A stretch of DNA of 64,000 nucleotides from the NCBI RefSeq assembly GCF_900105065.1, contig NZ_LT629749.1:992001-1056000 (forward strand), read 5' to 3'. Positions within the stretch are counted from its first letter, which is position 1. Every line of letters starts with the position of its first letter. Below the pieces are notes generated by a model. That model made no database searches, was not told where the DNA came from, and saw nothing but the letters and a program-made list of their open reading frames with translations. A program made the position numbers and the translations under genes. The stretch comes from Friedmanniella luteola (GTDB lineage Bacteria; Actinomycetota; Actinomycetes; Propionibacteriales; Propionibacteriaceae). This document shows positions 57,389 to 64,000 of the stretch, piece after piece.

Positions 57389-58233
57389 GCGCCAACCCCA
57401 CCGGGCCCGACTTCACTGCGCCCGGCTTCCTCGGCTGCTACCGGCATCCGGAGCGGATGACGGGCATCAGCTGCCAGCGCTGCGGCAAGCCGATCTGCGG
57501 CGAGTGCATGGAGCCGGCCTCGGTGGGGTTCCAGTGCCCGTCGTGCGTCCACCGTGGCCGGGCCGGCACCCGCCCGGCGCGGACGCGGTTCGGCGCCACG
57601 GTGCGGCCGGACAGCGGCGTGGTCACCAAGGCCCTGATGGTCGTCCTCGCCGGGGTCTGGCTGCTCGACTTCGTCACCGGCGGGCTGGCCACCCGCCTCC
57701 TCTTCATGGACAACGCGGCGGTGGCCGCCGGCCAGGTGTGGCGGCTGCTGACCGCGTCGCTCAGCTCCGGCAGCTTCCTCGGGGTGCTGATGAACCTCGT
57801 GGTGCTCTGGCTCGCGGGCCGGGCCCTCGAGTCCGAGCTGGGCCGCTGGCGCTTCCTCGCCCTCTACCTGACGGCGGGGCTGGGCGGCACCACCCTCTTC
57901 TTCGTCTTCGGCCCGCCCTTCGGCGGGGCGCTGGCCGCCTCCGCCGCGGTCGTCGGGCTGCTGGCCGCGAACGCCATCGGCAAGCGCAAGGCGGGGGAGG
58001 ACGTCCGCGGCGACGTGGGCCTGCTGCTCCTGCTCGTGCTGTACGCGCTGCTCGTCGGCTTCAGCGGCTACGGCTGGCTCACCCTGGTCGGCGGCATCCT
58101 CGTCGGCGCGCTGAGCGGCTGGGTGCTGGCCCATGCACCGCGCCGCCGCCGCTCGTTGCTGCAGGTGACCGGACTGCTCGGCGTCGTCGCGCTCTGCGCG
58201 GTGGCCGTGGCCCTGCGGGTCAGCCTGTTCTGA
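57385..58233 (+). CDS. Rhomboid-family membrane protein lacking the catalytic histidine
   Basis: This 282-residue protein starts with a small zinc-finger-like domain (CYRHPERM... CQRCGKPICGECM... CPSC, residues 18-54), common in actinobacterial rhomboids. About six helices follow. The helix with the catalytic Ser keeps AASAAVVGLL (Ser186) though the usual GxSG reads AxSA. The His helix reads YGWLTLVGGILVG where family members have AHLGG; the His position is Thr233. The Asn in LMNLVVLW is kept. It is therefore likely a rhomboid pseudoprotease or a much-altered protease. GTG start coupled to the cyclophilin gene. Confidence 0.88.
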   Translation: MSANPTGPDFTAPGFLGCYRHPERMTGISCQRCGKPICGECMEPASVGFQCPSCVHRGRAGTRPARTRFGATVRPDSGVVTKALMVVLAGVWLLDFVTGGLATRLLFMDNAAVAAGQVWRLLTASLSSGSFLGVLMNLVVLWLAGRALESELGRWRFLALYLTAGLGGTTLFFVFGPPFGGALAASAAVVGLLAANAIGKRKAGEDVRGDVGLLLLLVLYALLVGFSGYGWLTLVGGILVGALSGWVLAHAPRRRRSLLQVTGLLGVVALCAVAVALRVSLF

Positions 58234-58281
58234 CGGCGCGGCCGGTCGGTCCCGCTCGCGGCGGCCGACCGGGTGGGCCGG

Positions 58282-58464
58282 TCAGGCCTGGCTGAGCGAC
58301 GGGATGCTCACCGGCTCGAGCCCGGGGGAGCGCAGCGTCAGCCAGCCGGCCACCAGGGTGGCCAGCAGCACCAGCAGCAGCGTCGCCACCAGCCCCGTCA
58401 GGGCCCGGTCGGACAGCCGGGGCCGGCGCGACGCCGGCGCGGAGGGCGGGTGCTCAGCCGCCAA
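58282..58464 (-). CDS. Small single-helix membrane protein
   Basis: This 60-residue protein has a short Pro/Arg-rich N-terminus, a membrane helix (about 22-42) and a short outer tail. TTG start, overlapping the last 11 bases of the Lrp-type gene. Support comes from the hydrophobic segment and the compact overlap; no ribosome site is evident, so the exact start is uncertain. Function unknown. Confidence 0.5.
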   Translation of the reverse strand: MAAEHPPSAPASRRPRLSDRALTGLVATLLLVLLATLVAGWLTLRSPGLEPVSIPSLSQA

Positions 58465-58729
58465 GGGAGAACGCCGCCTCGAGGTCGTGCGCGGAGTAGG
58501 CCCGGAAGGCGATGTGGGTCTCGGTGCTCAGCACCCCGGGCACCTTGTTCAGGCTGTCGGCCACGACGTCGGCCACCTGGTCGTGCTGCGCGACCCGGAT
58601 CAGCGCGATCAGGTCGATCGCCCCCGTCACCGAGTACACCTCGCTGACCCCGCTGAGGGCGGCGATGGCCTCGGCCACCTCCGGGATCCGGGCGACCTCG
58701 GCCTTGACGAACACGATGGCGGTGACCAT
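58454..58729 (-). CDS. Stand-alone Lrp/AsnC ligand-binding (RAM) domain protein
   Basis: This 91-residue protein consists only of the alpha/beta RAM domain: TAIVFVKAEVARIPEVAEAI, SEVYSVTGAIDLIALIRVAQ and NKVPGVLSTETHIAF. The N-terminal HTH of Lrp regulators is missing. Such stand-alone modules bind amino acids and may modulate full-length Lrp proteins. ATG chosen because TAGGAT ends seven bases upstream; an ATG three codons upstream would overlap that element. Confidence 0.88.
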   Translation of the reverse strand: MVTAIVFVKAEVARIPEVAEAIAALSGVSEVYSVTGAIDLIALIRVAQHDQVADVVADSLNKVPGVLSTETHIAFRAYSAHDLEAAFSLGG

Positions 58730-58736
58730 GCCGCTC

Positions 58737-58742
58737 ATCCTA
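58737..58742 (-). promoter_or_regulatory. Leaderless -10 element of the RAM-domain gene
   Basis: TAGGAT, seven bases before the ATG. Confidence 0.45.
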
Positions 58743-58770
58743 GGGGCCGGCCCCGGCGCGACCCCTGCCG

Positions 58771-59568
58771 TCAGCTGATGCCCGACTCGACGACCTCGCG
58801 CAGGCCCGCCAGCACCGGGACGTCGCCGGCCAGCTCGACGTCGCCGAGCGGCGGCCGGCCCCACAGCCAGCAGTCCAGGTCGCCGGCCGCCGCCGCGACC
58901 GTGGCCGCCGTCGGCAGGCCGTGGTCCTCCGGCGCGATGAACAGCGTCGGTCCGCTGCCGGGCACGCCCTCCTGGACCGCGCCCGTGTAGCGGGCGAGCG
59001 TGACCAGCCAGCGGTCGTCGGTGTCGGTGCTGTGCAGCCGCACCGTCGCGACCGCGTCGACCTCGAGCTCGGCTCCCTCGGGCGCCCCGCCGAACATCAC
59101 CCGCAGGGCCTCGTCGACGCCGTCCGCGGCGAGCGCCGGGTCGAGCGGGGTCCGGTCACCGGCGGTGCACTCGGCGTCGACCCGGTGCACGAGCGCCTCG
59201 TGCGCCTGCCGGCGGAGCACGAAGCCCGCGCTCTGGTCGTCGGCCCAGGTCCAGACGGGGGTGGTGGGCGGCGTGCGCCGCAGGGTCCGGGCCAGCGCGT
59301 CGGTGCTGCGCCGGGACAGCGCCAGCAGGGCCGCCCGGTCGTCCGGACGGAGGACCTCCGGGCCCCGCAGCGTCTCCGGGTCGGTGCAGCGCTGCTCGAC
59401 CACCCGGCCCCAGAACGACTGGACCTCGGTCAGGTGCCAGAGCAGGTCGTCGGCGTCCCAGCCGGGGCAGGTGGGGACCGGGGTCGCCGGGTCGACGGCG
59501 GCCAGCAGGGCACGGAACCGGGCCGTCTCGGCGGTGATGTGGCGCAGGTGGTCGAGCGCGACGGACAT
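58771..59568 (-). CDS. Maleylpyruvate isomerase-family mycothiol-dependent enzyme
   Basis: This 265-residue protein has an MDMPI_N/DinB-like four-helix N-terminal domain. Metal ligands fit His45 in LLWHLTEVQSFW and the His-Glu...His set in RRQAHEALVHRVDAE (about 121-135). A C-terminal MDMPI_C-type domain follows. Family members use mycothiol as cofactor in isomerase or transferase reactions. The substrate is unknown. ATG start seven bases behind TAGGGT. It lies five bases after the stop of the exonuclease fusion gene. Confidence 0.9.
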   Translation of the reverse strand: MSVALDHLRHITAETARFRALLAAVDPATPVPTCPGWDADDLLWHLTEVQSFWGRVVEQRCTDPETLRGPEVLRPDDRAALLALSRRSTDALARTLRRTPPTTPVWTWADDQSAGFVLRRQAHEALVHRVDAECTAGDRTPLDPALAADGVDEALRVMFGGAPEGAELEVDAVATVRLHSTDTDDRWLVTLARYTGAVQEGVPGSGPTLFIAPEDHGLPTAATVAAAAGDLDCWLWGRPPLGDVELAGDVPVLAGLREVVESGIS

Positions 59569-59573
59569 GCGGC

Positions 59574-61310
59574 TCACCCTAGTGCGGCGGCGGCCGCGGG
59601 CCGGGGCGTGGCCCGGGCACCGAGGGCGTGCTCGACGAGGGTGTCGTGGTCGACCACCGCGTGCAGCGGCCACATCCAGTCCCCGGTCACCTCCATCAGC
59701 CGGACCCCGGGCCGCTCCAGCCAGTCGGCGATCCGCTCGGTCTCCTCGATGGTGGCCGCGGGCAGCGGGTCGGGCGCCGGCCGGACGGTCTCGGCGGTCG
59801 CCTGCAGCGCGCGGGCCACCGCCTGCGGCACGTCGTGCGGCCGGGCCACCCCGGCCGCGGCGAGCCGGCCGTGGCGGACCACGTGGATCTCCCAGTCCGG
59901 GCCCTCCCGCCGGGCCGCGACGATCTCGCTGCAGGACGCGAGAGCCCGGACGCGGTGGTAGCGGGCGCCGGTGCGGGTCAGGGTCTCCAGCCGCCGCCGG
60001 ATGGTGGCCGCCTCCTCGAAGCGCTGCTGGTCGACCAGCCGGACGAGCCGGTGCGAGACCCCGGCGACGGCGGGCCGGGCGTCGCGGGACAGCACGGCCC
60101 GCACCTGCTCCACCACGCCGGCGTAGTCGTCCCGGGTGATGCTGCCGTCGCAGGGGGCGCAGCAGCGGCCCATCCCGGCGAGGGCGCAGGCCGTCCCGGT
60201 GCCCGCCAGGCTGAGCCGCGGCGTGCACTGGCGCAGCGGGAAGCTGTCGTAGACCGCCATCACGACGTCGTCCGCCGCCTGCCGGCGGGAGAACGGTCCG
60301 AAGTAGGTGGCGCCGTCGTCCTTGACCGCGCGGACGACCGAGAGCCGGGGGAACGGCTCGTCGGTCACCTTCAGCCACTGGACCCGCTCGGGGTACTTGG
60401 AGCGCCGGTTGTAGCGCGGCGCGTGGGCGGCGATCAGCCGCAGCTCCACCACCTCGGCCTGCAGCGGCGTGGCGCACGGCACCGGCTCCACCCCGGTCGC
60501 CACCCGCACCATCTCCTCCATCCGCGGCCGCTTCTCGGCGGCGGTGAAGTAGGTGCGCACCCGGGTCCGGATGTTCTTGGACTTGCCCACGTAGAGGACC
60601 TGGCGCTCGCCGCCGTGCTCGGCGACGAACAGGTACACCCCGGGCTCATCCGGCAGGTCGGCCGCCCAGGTCCGCTTGGCGCGCCGCTGCGGCGACACCT
60701 TGCGGCTGAACTCCTGCAGGTCCTCCAGGGTGTGCACCCCGAGGTTGCCCACCCGCTCCATCAGCCCGTGCAGCACGTCCACGGTCGCCCGGGCGTCGGT
60801 GAGCGCGCGGTGGTCGGGCGTGACGGCCGCCCGGAAGTGGGCGGCGAGGGTCCCCAGCTTGCAGTTGCGGACCTCGTCGCGGAGCAGGATCTGCCGGGCC
60901 AGGGTCGCGGTGTCCACGACCGACCAGCGCGGCGCGGGGTAGTCCAGCGCGGCGCAGGCGCGGCGCAGGAAGCCGGTGTCGAACGGGGCGTTGTGGGCCA
61001 CGAGCACGCAGCCCTCGGCGAAGGTCAGGAACGCGGGCAGCACCTCGTCCAGCGCCGGCGCCCCGGCCACCATCGCGTTGGTGATCCCGGTGAGCACGGC
61101 GATCAGCGGCGGGATGTGGGCCTGCGGGTTGACCAGCGTCTGGAACTCACCCAGCACCTCACCGCCGCGCACCTTGACGGCCCCGACCTCGGTGATCCGG
61201 TCGGTCTCGCCACTGCCCGTGGTCTCCAGGTCGACGACGCAGAAGACGACGTCGGCCAGCGGGGTGCCGAGGTCCTCGAAGGAGGCCTGCAGGGGGGATC
61301 CGGGTGCCAC
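59574..61310 (-). CDS. DEDDh exonuclease fused to a UvrC-like GIY-YIG endonuclease
   Basis: This 578-residue protein joins two nucleases. Residues about 18-185 form a DnaQ/epsilon-like DEDDh 3'-5' exonuclease with VVDLETT (Asp27, Glu29), HNAPFD (Asp111) and HRALTDA (His167, Asp172). Residues about 218-310 form a GIY-YIG domain (GVYLF, LYVGKSKNI) as in UvrC and Cho. The cysteine cluster CALAGMGRCCAPC and the UVR-like helix QQRFEEAATIRRRLETL follow. It lacks the UvrC C-terminal RNase H domain. Such fusions are known in actinobacteria, annotated DEDD exonuclease domain-containing; the biochemical role in repair is inferred. GTG start seven bases behind TAGGGT. Confidence 0.93.
   Translation of the reverse strand: MAPGSPLQASFEDLGTPLADVVFCVVDLETTGSGETDRITEVGAVKVRGGEVLGEFQTLVNPQAHIPPLIAVLTGITNAMVAGAPALDEVLPAFLTFAEGCVLVAHNAPFDTGFLRRACAALDYPAPRWSVVDTATLARQILLRDEVRNCKLGTLAAHFRAAVTPDHRALTDARATVDVLHGLMERVGNLGVHTLEDLQEFSRKVSPQRRAKRTWAADLPDEPGVYLFVAEHGGERQVLYVGKSKNIRTRVRTYFTAAEKRPRMEEMVRVATGVEPVPCATPLQAEVVELRLIAAHAPRYNRRSKYPERVQWLKVTDEPFPRLSVVRAVKDDGATYFGPFSRRQAADDVVMAVYDSFPLRQCTPRLSLAGTGTACALAGMGRCCAPCDGSITRDDYAGVVEQVRAVLSRDARPAVAGVSHRLVRLVDQQRFEEAATIRRRLETLTRTGARYHRVRALASCSEIVAARREGPDWEIHVVRHGRLAAAGVARPHDVPQAVARALQATAETVRPAPDPLPAATIEETERIADWLERPGVRLMEVTGDWMWPLHAVVDHDTLVEHALGARATPRPAAAAALG
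59576..59581 (-). promoter_or_regulatory. Leaderless -10 element of the mycothiol-dependent enzyme gene
   Basis: TAGGGT, seven bases before the ATG; it overlaps the 3' end of the upstream gene. Confidence 0.4.
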
Positions 61311-61317
61311 GCCGGGA

Positions 61318-61323
61318 ACCCTA
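61318..61323 (-). promoter_or_regulatory. Leaderless -10 element of the exonuclease-GIY-YIG gene
   Basis: TAGGGT, seven bases before the GTG. Confidence 0.5.
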
Positions 61324-61408
61324 GGGACGCCCGCTGACAGTTCCGGTCGCCCGCCGGGGCCGGTCAGCAGCGGGAATCGGGGGACGCGGGGCAGGACAGC
61401 CGGCCGGT

Positions 61409-62230
61409 TCAGGGGCGGGCCAGCACCTCGCCGTGCAGCACGGCGAACCACGCGTCCTCCCGCCGCCCCCACGCCCGCCAGGCCGCCGCCAGCCCGGCGA
61501 GCCCGGCCGGGTCGGTGAGGCCGAGATCGACCCCCTGCCGGCCGAACGCCGACTCCGTCAGCCGCTCCGCCCAGGTGCCGGTCCACCAGCCCAGGTCCTC
61601 GGGGTCGGCGAAGCACCACACCGAGGCCGACGCGACGACGTCCGTCAGCCCGGCGGCGCGGGCCCAGCCCACGAGCCGCCGGCCCGCGTCGGGCTCGCCC
61701 CCGTTGGCGCGGGCGACGGACCGGTAGAGCTCGAGCCACCGGCTCAGGCCCGCGTCGTCGGGGTACCAGGTCATCGCGGCGTAGTCGGCGTCGCGGACCG
61801 CCACCAGCCCGTCGGGGGCGCAGGCGTCCGCCATCGCCCGCAGGGCACCGACCGGGTCGGCCAGGTGCTGCAGCACCTGGTGCGCGTGCACGACGTCGAA
61901 GCCCGAGCCGGCCGACGCCAGGTCGTAGGCGCTGCCCTGGACGGCGGTCAGGTTGGTGAGCCCCCGCTCGGCCGCCAGGGCGGCCGTGGCGTCGACGGCG
62001 GCCACGGCGCCGTCCAGCCCCACGACCTCGCCCGGGGCGAGCAGGGCGGCGAGGTCGGCGGTGATGGTGCCGGCCCCGGAGCCGACGTCCAGCAGCCGCA
62101 GCCCGGGCCGAAGGTGCGGGAGCAGGAAGCCGGCCGAGTTCTCCCCCGTCCGCCAGCGGTGCGAGCGCAGGACGGAGGCGTGGTGGCCGTGGGAGTAGGT
62201 CTCGGCGTCGGGGGCCCGGGGAGCATCCAC
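61409..62230 (-). CDS. Class I SAM-dependent methyltransferase
   Basis: This 273-residue protein has a Rossmann methyltransferase core: LLDVGSGAGTITADLA (motif I, about 51-66), VVGLDGAVAAV (motif II) and FDVVHAHQVLQHLADP (motif IV). The YSHGHHASVLRSHRWRT start is shared by a family of UbiE-like methyltransferases. Substrate unknown. GTG at 62230 is preferred because GACACT lies six bases upstream and the family N-terminus follows; an ATG at 62281 would add 17 residues. Divergent from the small CxxC protein. Confidence 0.88.
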   Translation of the reverse strand: MDAPRAPDAETYSHGHHASVLRSHRWRTGENSAGFLLPHLRPGLRLLDVGSGAGTITADLAALLAPGEVVGLDGAVAAVDATAALAAERGLTNLTAVQGSAYDLASAGSGFDVVHAHQVLQHLADPVGALRAMADACAPDGLVAVRDADYAAMTWYPDDAGLSRWLELYRSVARANGGEPDAGRRLVGWARAAGLTDVVASASVWCFADPEDLGWWTGTWAERLTESAFGRQGVDLGLTDPAGLAGLAAAWRAWGRREDAWFAVLHGEVLARP

Positions 62231-62236
62231 CCCGAA

Positions 62237-62242
62237 AGTGTC
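62237..62242 (-). promoter_or_regulatory. Leaderless -10 element of the methyltransferase gene
   Basis: GACACT, six bases before the GTG. Confidence 0.4.
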
Positions 62243-62344
62243 AGACCCGTCCCGCACAGTTCTCGACGCGGGGGTGGACATGAGCCCCCACGACGGACCG
62301 GCGACCGCCGCCCGTCGCGGGGACCCGAGGTGGAGGAGGACGAG

Positions 62345-62584
62345 ATGGACGTGCTGCATGTGGACTGTGCCAGCTGTGTGGCCCGGGGGCCGGCGGCCTG
62401 CGGCGACTGCGTGATCAGCGTGCTGCTGGGGTCGCCGCCCCAGGGCGTCGACCTGGACGACGACGAGCAGGCGGCGCTGTCCGCGCTCGCCGACCAGGGA
62501 CTGGTGCCGCCGCTGCGGCTCGTGCCGGGTGCGCGGCGTGGACGGGCCAGCCAGAGCCCGCTCAGCTGGCAGGACTACGCATGA
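62345..62584 (+). CDS. Small CxxC protein
   Basis: This 79-residue protein has an N-terminal pair of CxxC motifs (CASCV...CGDCV, residues about 8-22) that could bind zinc or Fe-S. An acidic middle (DLDDDEQAALSALADQGLVP) and a basic C-terminus follow. I recognise it only as an actinobacterial small conserved protein. The ATG has GGAGGAGG at good spacing. The gene lies alone between the methyltransferase and the NlpC/P60 gene. Confidence 0.8.
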   Translation: MDVLHVDCASCVARGPAACGDCVISVLLGSPPQGVDLDDDEQAALSALADQGLVPPLRLVPGARRGRASQSPLSWQDYA

Positions 62585-62597
62585 CCGGGGCCCCGGC

Positions 62598-62626
62598 TTG
62601 CCTGTGATCTGATCGTGACCTAAGGT
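62598..62626 (+). promoter_or_regulatory. Promoter of the NlpC/P60 gene
   Basis: -35 TTGCCT (62598-62603) and -10 TAAGGT (62621-62626) with a 17-base spacer. Transcription start near 62632. Confidence 0.65.
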
Positions 62627-62631
62627 GACTC

Positions 62632-62800
62632 CGACTCCGGGAGAGTCGCTGGTCCGGCGGAAGCCGACCCGGCTCGTGTGCGGTGTCGTACACTTGAAGC
62701 TCTGACTGGTGGCTCGCCGAGCCGCCCGACCCAGAGCTGGGACCCGGACGACCCACCCGGACCGCTGGGTGGTCACGACTGCTGCAAGGGGAGAGCTCGC
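62632..62800 (+). other. Long structured leader of the NlpC/P60 gene
   Basis: About 168 untranslated bases can fold into at least two hairpins: ggtggct-cgccg-agccgcc, and one pairing gacccaccc with gggtggtc with a bulge. It ends in GGGGAG just before the TTG start. The layout is riboswitch-like, but I could not match a known class with confidence. Confidence 0.35.
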
Positions 62801-63949
62801 TTGACGTCACACCGCCGCGAGGCCGACCACGACCTCCGCGCCGTCCGGGCCACCCGGACCGTGCGGAAGTCGGTCATCGGTCTGTCCACGCTGGCGCTGA
62901 CGGTCGCGACCTTCCTCCCCGGTGCCTCCACCGCGTCGGCCGCGCCGACGGCGGTGACGATCGCCGAGGCGAAGGCGCAGATCGAGCAGCTCGAGGTCGA
63001 GTCCGCCGCCATCGACCAGGAGTGGGTGGGCGTCAAGGAGCAGCTGGACGCGGGCCGCGCCAAGCTGGCCCGCAAGCAGGCTGACGTGCGGACGCAGACG
63101 GCGAAGGTCGCCCGCGTGAAGCGGCAGGTCGGTCAGGTCGCGCTGGCGCAGTTCCAGAACCGCAACGTGGACACGGCGGCACAGATCTTCTTCAACTCCG
63201 ACTCCGACAACTTCATGAGCCAGATCTCCACCGTCGAGAAGGTCAGCGAGAACCAGAACACGGTGCTCCAGGACTTCCAGGAGCAGCAGGCGGCCCTGGC
63301 CGAGCTGCAGCACTCCAGCGAGACCGACCTCGCCACCCTCACCGAGCAGGAGAAGAAGCTCGCGGAGCTGCGGGCCGACTCCGACGCGAAGGTCGCCGAG
63401 TCCAAGAAGGTGCTGGCCCGGCTGACGGCCGCCGAGCGTGCGGCCATCGCCGCGGCCGAGAAGAAGGCGGCCGAGGAGGCCAAGAAGAAGGCCGAGGCCG
63501 CCGCCGCGAGCTCCTCCTCGACCACCACGACGGGCAGCACGAGCGGGTCGACCACGACCACTCCCGACACCACCTCCGGGACCAGCGCGGTCAGCGGCAG
63601 CAGCCGCGGCGCGAAGGCGGTCTCGTTCGCGAAGGCCCAGCTCGGCAAGCCCTACCGGTTCGGGGCGACGGGTCCGGCCGCCTACGACTGCTCCGGCCTC
63701 ACCGGGGCGGCCTGGAAGGCCGCCGGGGTCACCCTGCCGCGCACCTCGCAGAGCCAGATCGGCGCCGGCCGGTCCGTCAGCCGCAGCGAGCTGCAGCCCG
63801 GCGACCTCGTCTTCTACTACAGCGGCATCAGCCACGTCGCCCTCTACGTGGGCAACGGCCAGATCATCCACGCCCCGAACTCCCGCAGCAGCGTCAAGTA
63901 CGCCGACGTCGACTCGATGCCGTGGGCCGGGGCGCGCCGCCCGGGCTGA
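62801..63949 (+). CDS. Secreted NlpC/P60 peptidoglycan endopeptidase (RipA/PgdS-like)
   Basis: This 382-residue exported protein has a Sec signal with cleavage expected after ASA47. A long coiled coil (about 55-245, Glu/Lys/Gln-rich) and a Ser/Thr-rich linker follow. The C-terminal NlpC/P60 domain has the catalytic Cys297 in YDCSGLTGAAW, His345 in SHVALYVG and His357 in IIHAPN. It probably cuts cell-wall stem peptides during growth or division; the coiled coil resembles that of autoinhibited RipA/FtsX-linked hydrolases. TTG start with GGAG nine bases upstream. Confidence 0.92.
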   Translation: MTSHRREADHDLRAVRATRTVRKSVIGLSTLALTVATFLPGASTASAAPTAVTIAEAKAQIEQLEVESAAIDQEWVGVKEQLDAGRAKLARKQADVRTQTAKVARVKRQVGQVALAQFQNRNVDTAAQIFFNSDSDNFMSQISTVEKVSENQNTVLQDFQEQQAALAELQHSSETDLATLTEQEKKLAELRADSDAKVAESKKVLARLTAAERAAIAAAEKKAAEEAKKKAEAAAASSSSTTTTGSTSGSTTTTPDTTSGTSAVSGSSRGAKAVSFAKAQLGKPYRFGATGPAAYDCSGLTGAAWKAAGVTLPRTSQSQIGAGRSVSRSELQPGDLVFYYSGISHVALYVGNGQIIHAPNSRSSVKYADVDSMPWAGARRPG

Positions 63950-64000
63950 CCGTCCCCCGCACCACCCGCTGGTCGCGTGCCCTGGGCGCGCTGGCCGTCG
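63922..64000 (+). CDS. Possible start of a further exported protein (partial)
   Basis: A frame opening with GTG at 63922 overlaps the NlpC/P60 3' end. It reads TTRWSRALGALAV near the window edge, like the start of a signal peptide. Too short to be sure; the true start could be elsewhere. Confidence 0.25.
   Translation, partial: MGRGAPPGLTVPRTTRWSRALGALAV

Noticed and set aside
62632-62800. c-di-AMP (ydaO-yuaA) riboswitch before the NlpC/P60 gene
   Set aside because: The context fits, but the conserved 3' segment (CCGACAGCU..ACCUC) and the GGGGU(G)AAUC element are not present; kept only as a structured leader.

Overview
The window is a very GC-rich, gene-dense stretch of actinobacterial chromosome. 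Genes lie on both strands, no intergenic gap exceeds 300 bases, and start codons are mostly ATG and GTG with a few TTG. Several traits point to a free-living aerobic actinobacterium: a mycothiol-type (MDMPI/DinB) enzyme, DUF3043, DUF4191, DUF1707 and DUF2510 proteins, a qcrCAB/ctaCDEF respiratory supercomplex, a PspA-PspAA pair, GuaB1, and a GSMKYH-type C-terminal domain. Gene content and style suggest Geodermatophilaceae (Blastococcus/Geodermatophilus/Modestobacter-like). That placement is an inference from gene content, not from a search. I saw no tRNA, rRNA, IS element, prophage or CRISPR array.

Layout. 1-4 kb: the start of a GlcD-type FAD oxidase, an ABC-F ATPase and two small membrane proteins. 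4-12.2 kb: a lipoate and 2-oxoacid dehydrogenase block (lipA, lipB, a two-lipoyl-domain E2, lpdA) interrupted by an ABC-2 transporter and a TIGR01777 epimerase. 12.2-18.4 kb: a conserved small protein, pepA, gcvT, a NUDIX hydrolase, an aldo/keto reductase and DUF3043. 18.5-22.7 kb: pspA-pspAA, nadA, a divergent glycerate-kinase-like gene and erpA. 22.7-27.7 kb: a GT2 glycosyltransferase and a four-gene ABC importer of the iron/polyamine/thiamine class. 27.9-32.5 kb: a cysteine-desulfurase-like gene overlapping a TusA-like gene, divergent from ctaC-ctaD-ctaF. 32.7-34.6 kb: an ECF42-type sigma factor with two YCII/DGPF proteins. 34.7-40.4 kb: DUF2277, DUF3500, guaB1, a secreted propeller-like protein and a glutathionyl-hydroquinone-reductase-like enzyme. 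40.6-45.3 kb: urease operon ureABCFGD. 46.2-51.3 kb: ctaE-qcrC-qcrA-qcrB and a membrane protein. 51.4-58.7 kb: a pseudo-receiver protein overlapping trpD, a DUF2510 protein, a prepilin peptidase, an HTH protein, a repeat protein, a cyclophilin, a rhomboid-like protein and a stand-alone Lrp ligand-binding domain. 58.8-64 kb: a mycothiol-dependent enzyme, a DEDDh exonuclease/GIY-YIG (UvrC-like) fusion, a methyltransferase, a small CxxC protein and an NlpC/P60 cell-wall hydrolase behind a long leader.

Two habits run through the window. Many operons are stitched together by 4-base GTGA or ATGA overlaps, implying translational coupling. About eighteen genes or first genes of operons have an A/T-containing hexamer (typically TAGGNT, CATACT or TACGTT) ending exactly 6-7 bases before the start codon, which is the layout of leaderless actinobacterial promoters. 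I used it to choose start codons.

Most of the window is core metabolism and respiration. The least ordinary items are a cysteine-desulfurase homologue without its PLP lysine, coupled to a TusA-like carrier; a rhomboid-like membrane protein that keeps the serine but lacks the histidine; a receiver-like protein coupled to trpD; a glycerate-kinase homologue with an altered N-terminal active site; and a repeat protein with a tethered C-terminal domain. I did not find a clear multi-gene defence or biosynthetic system.
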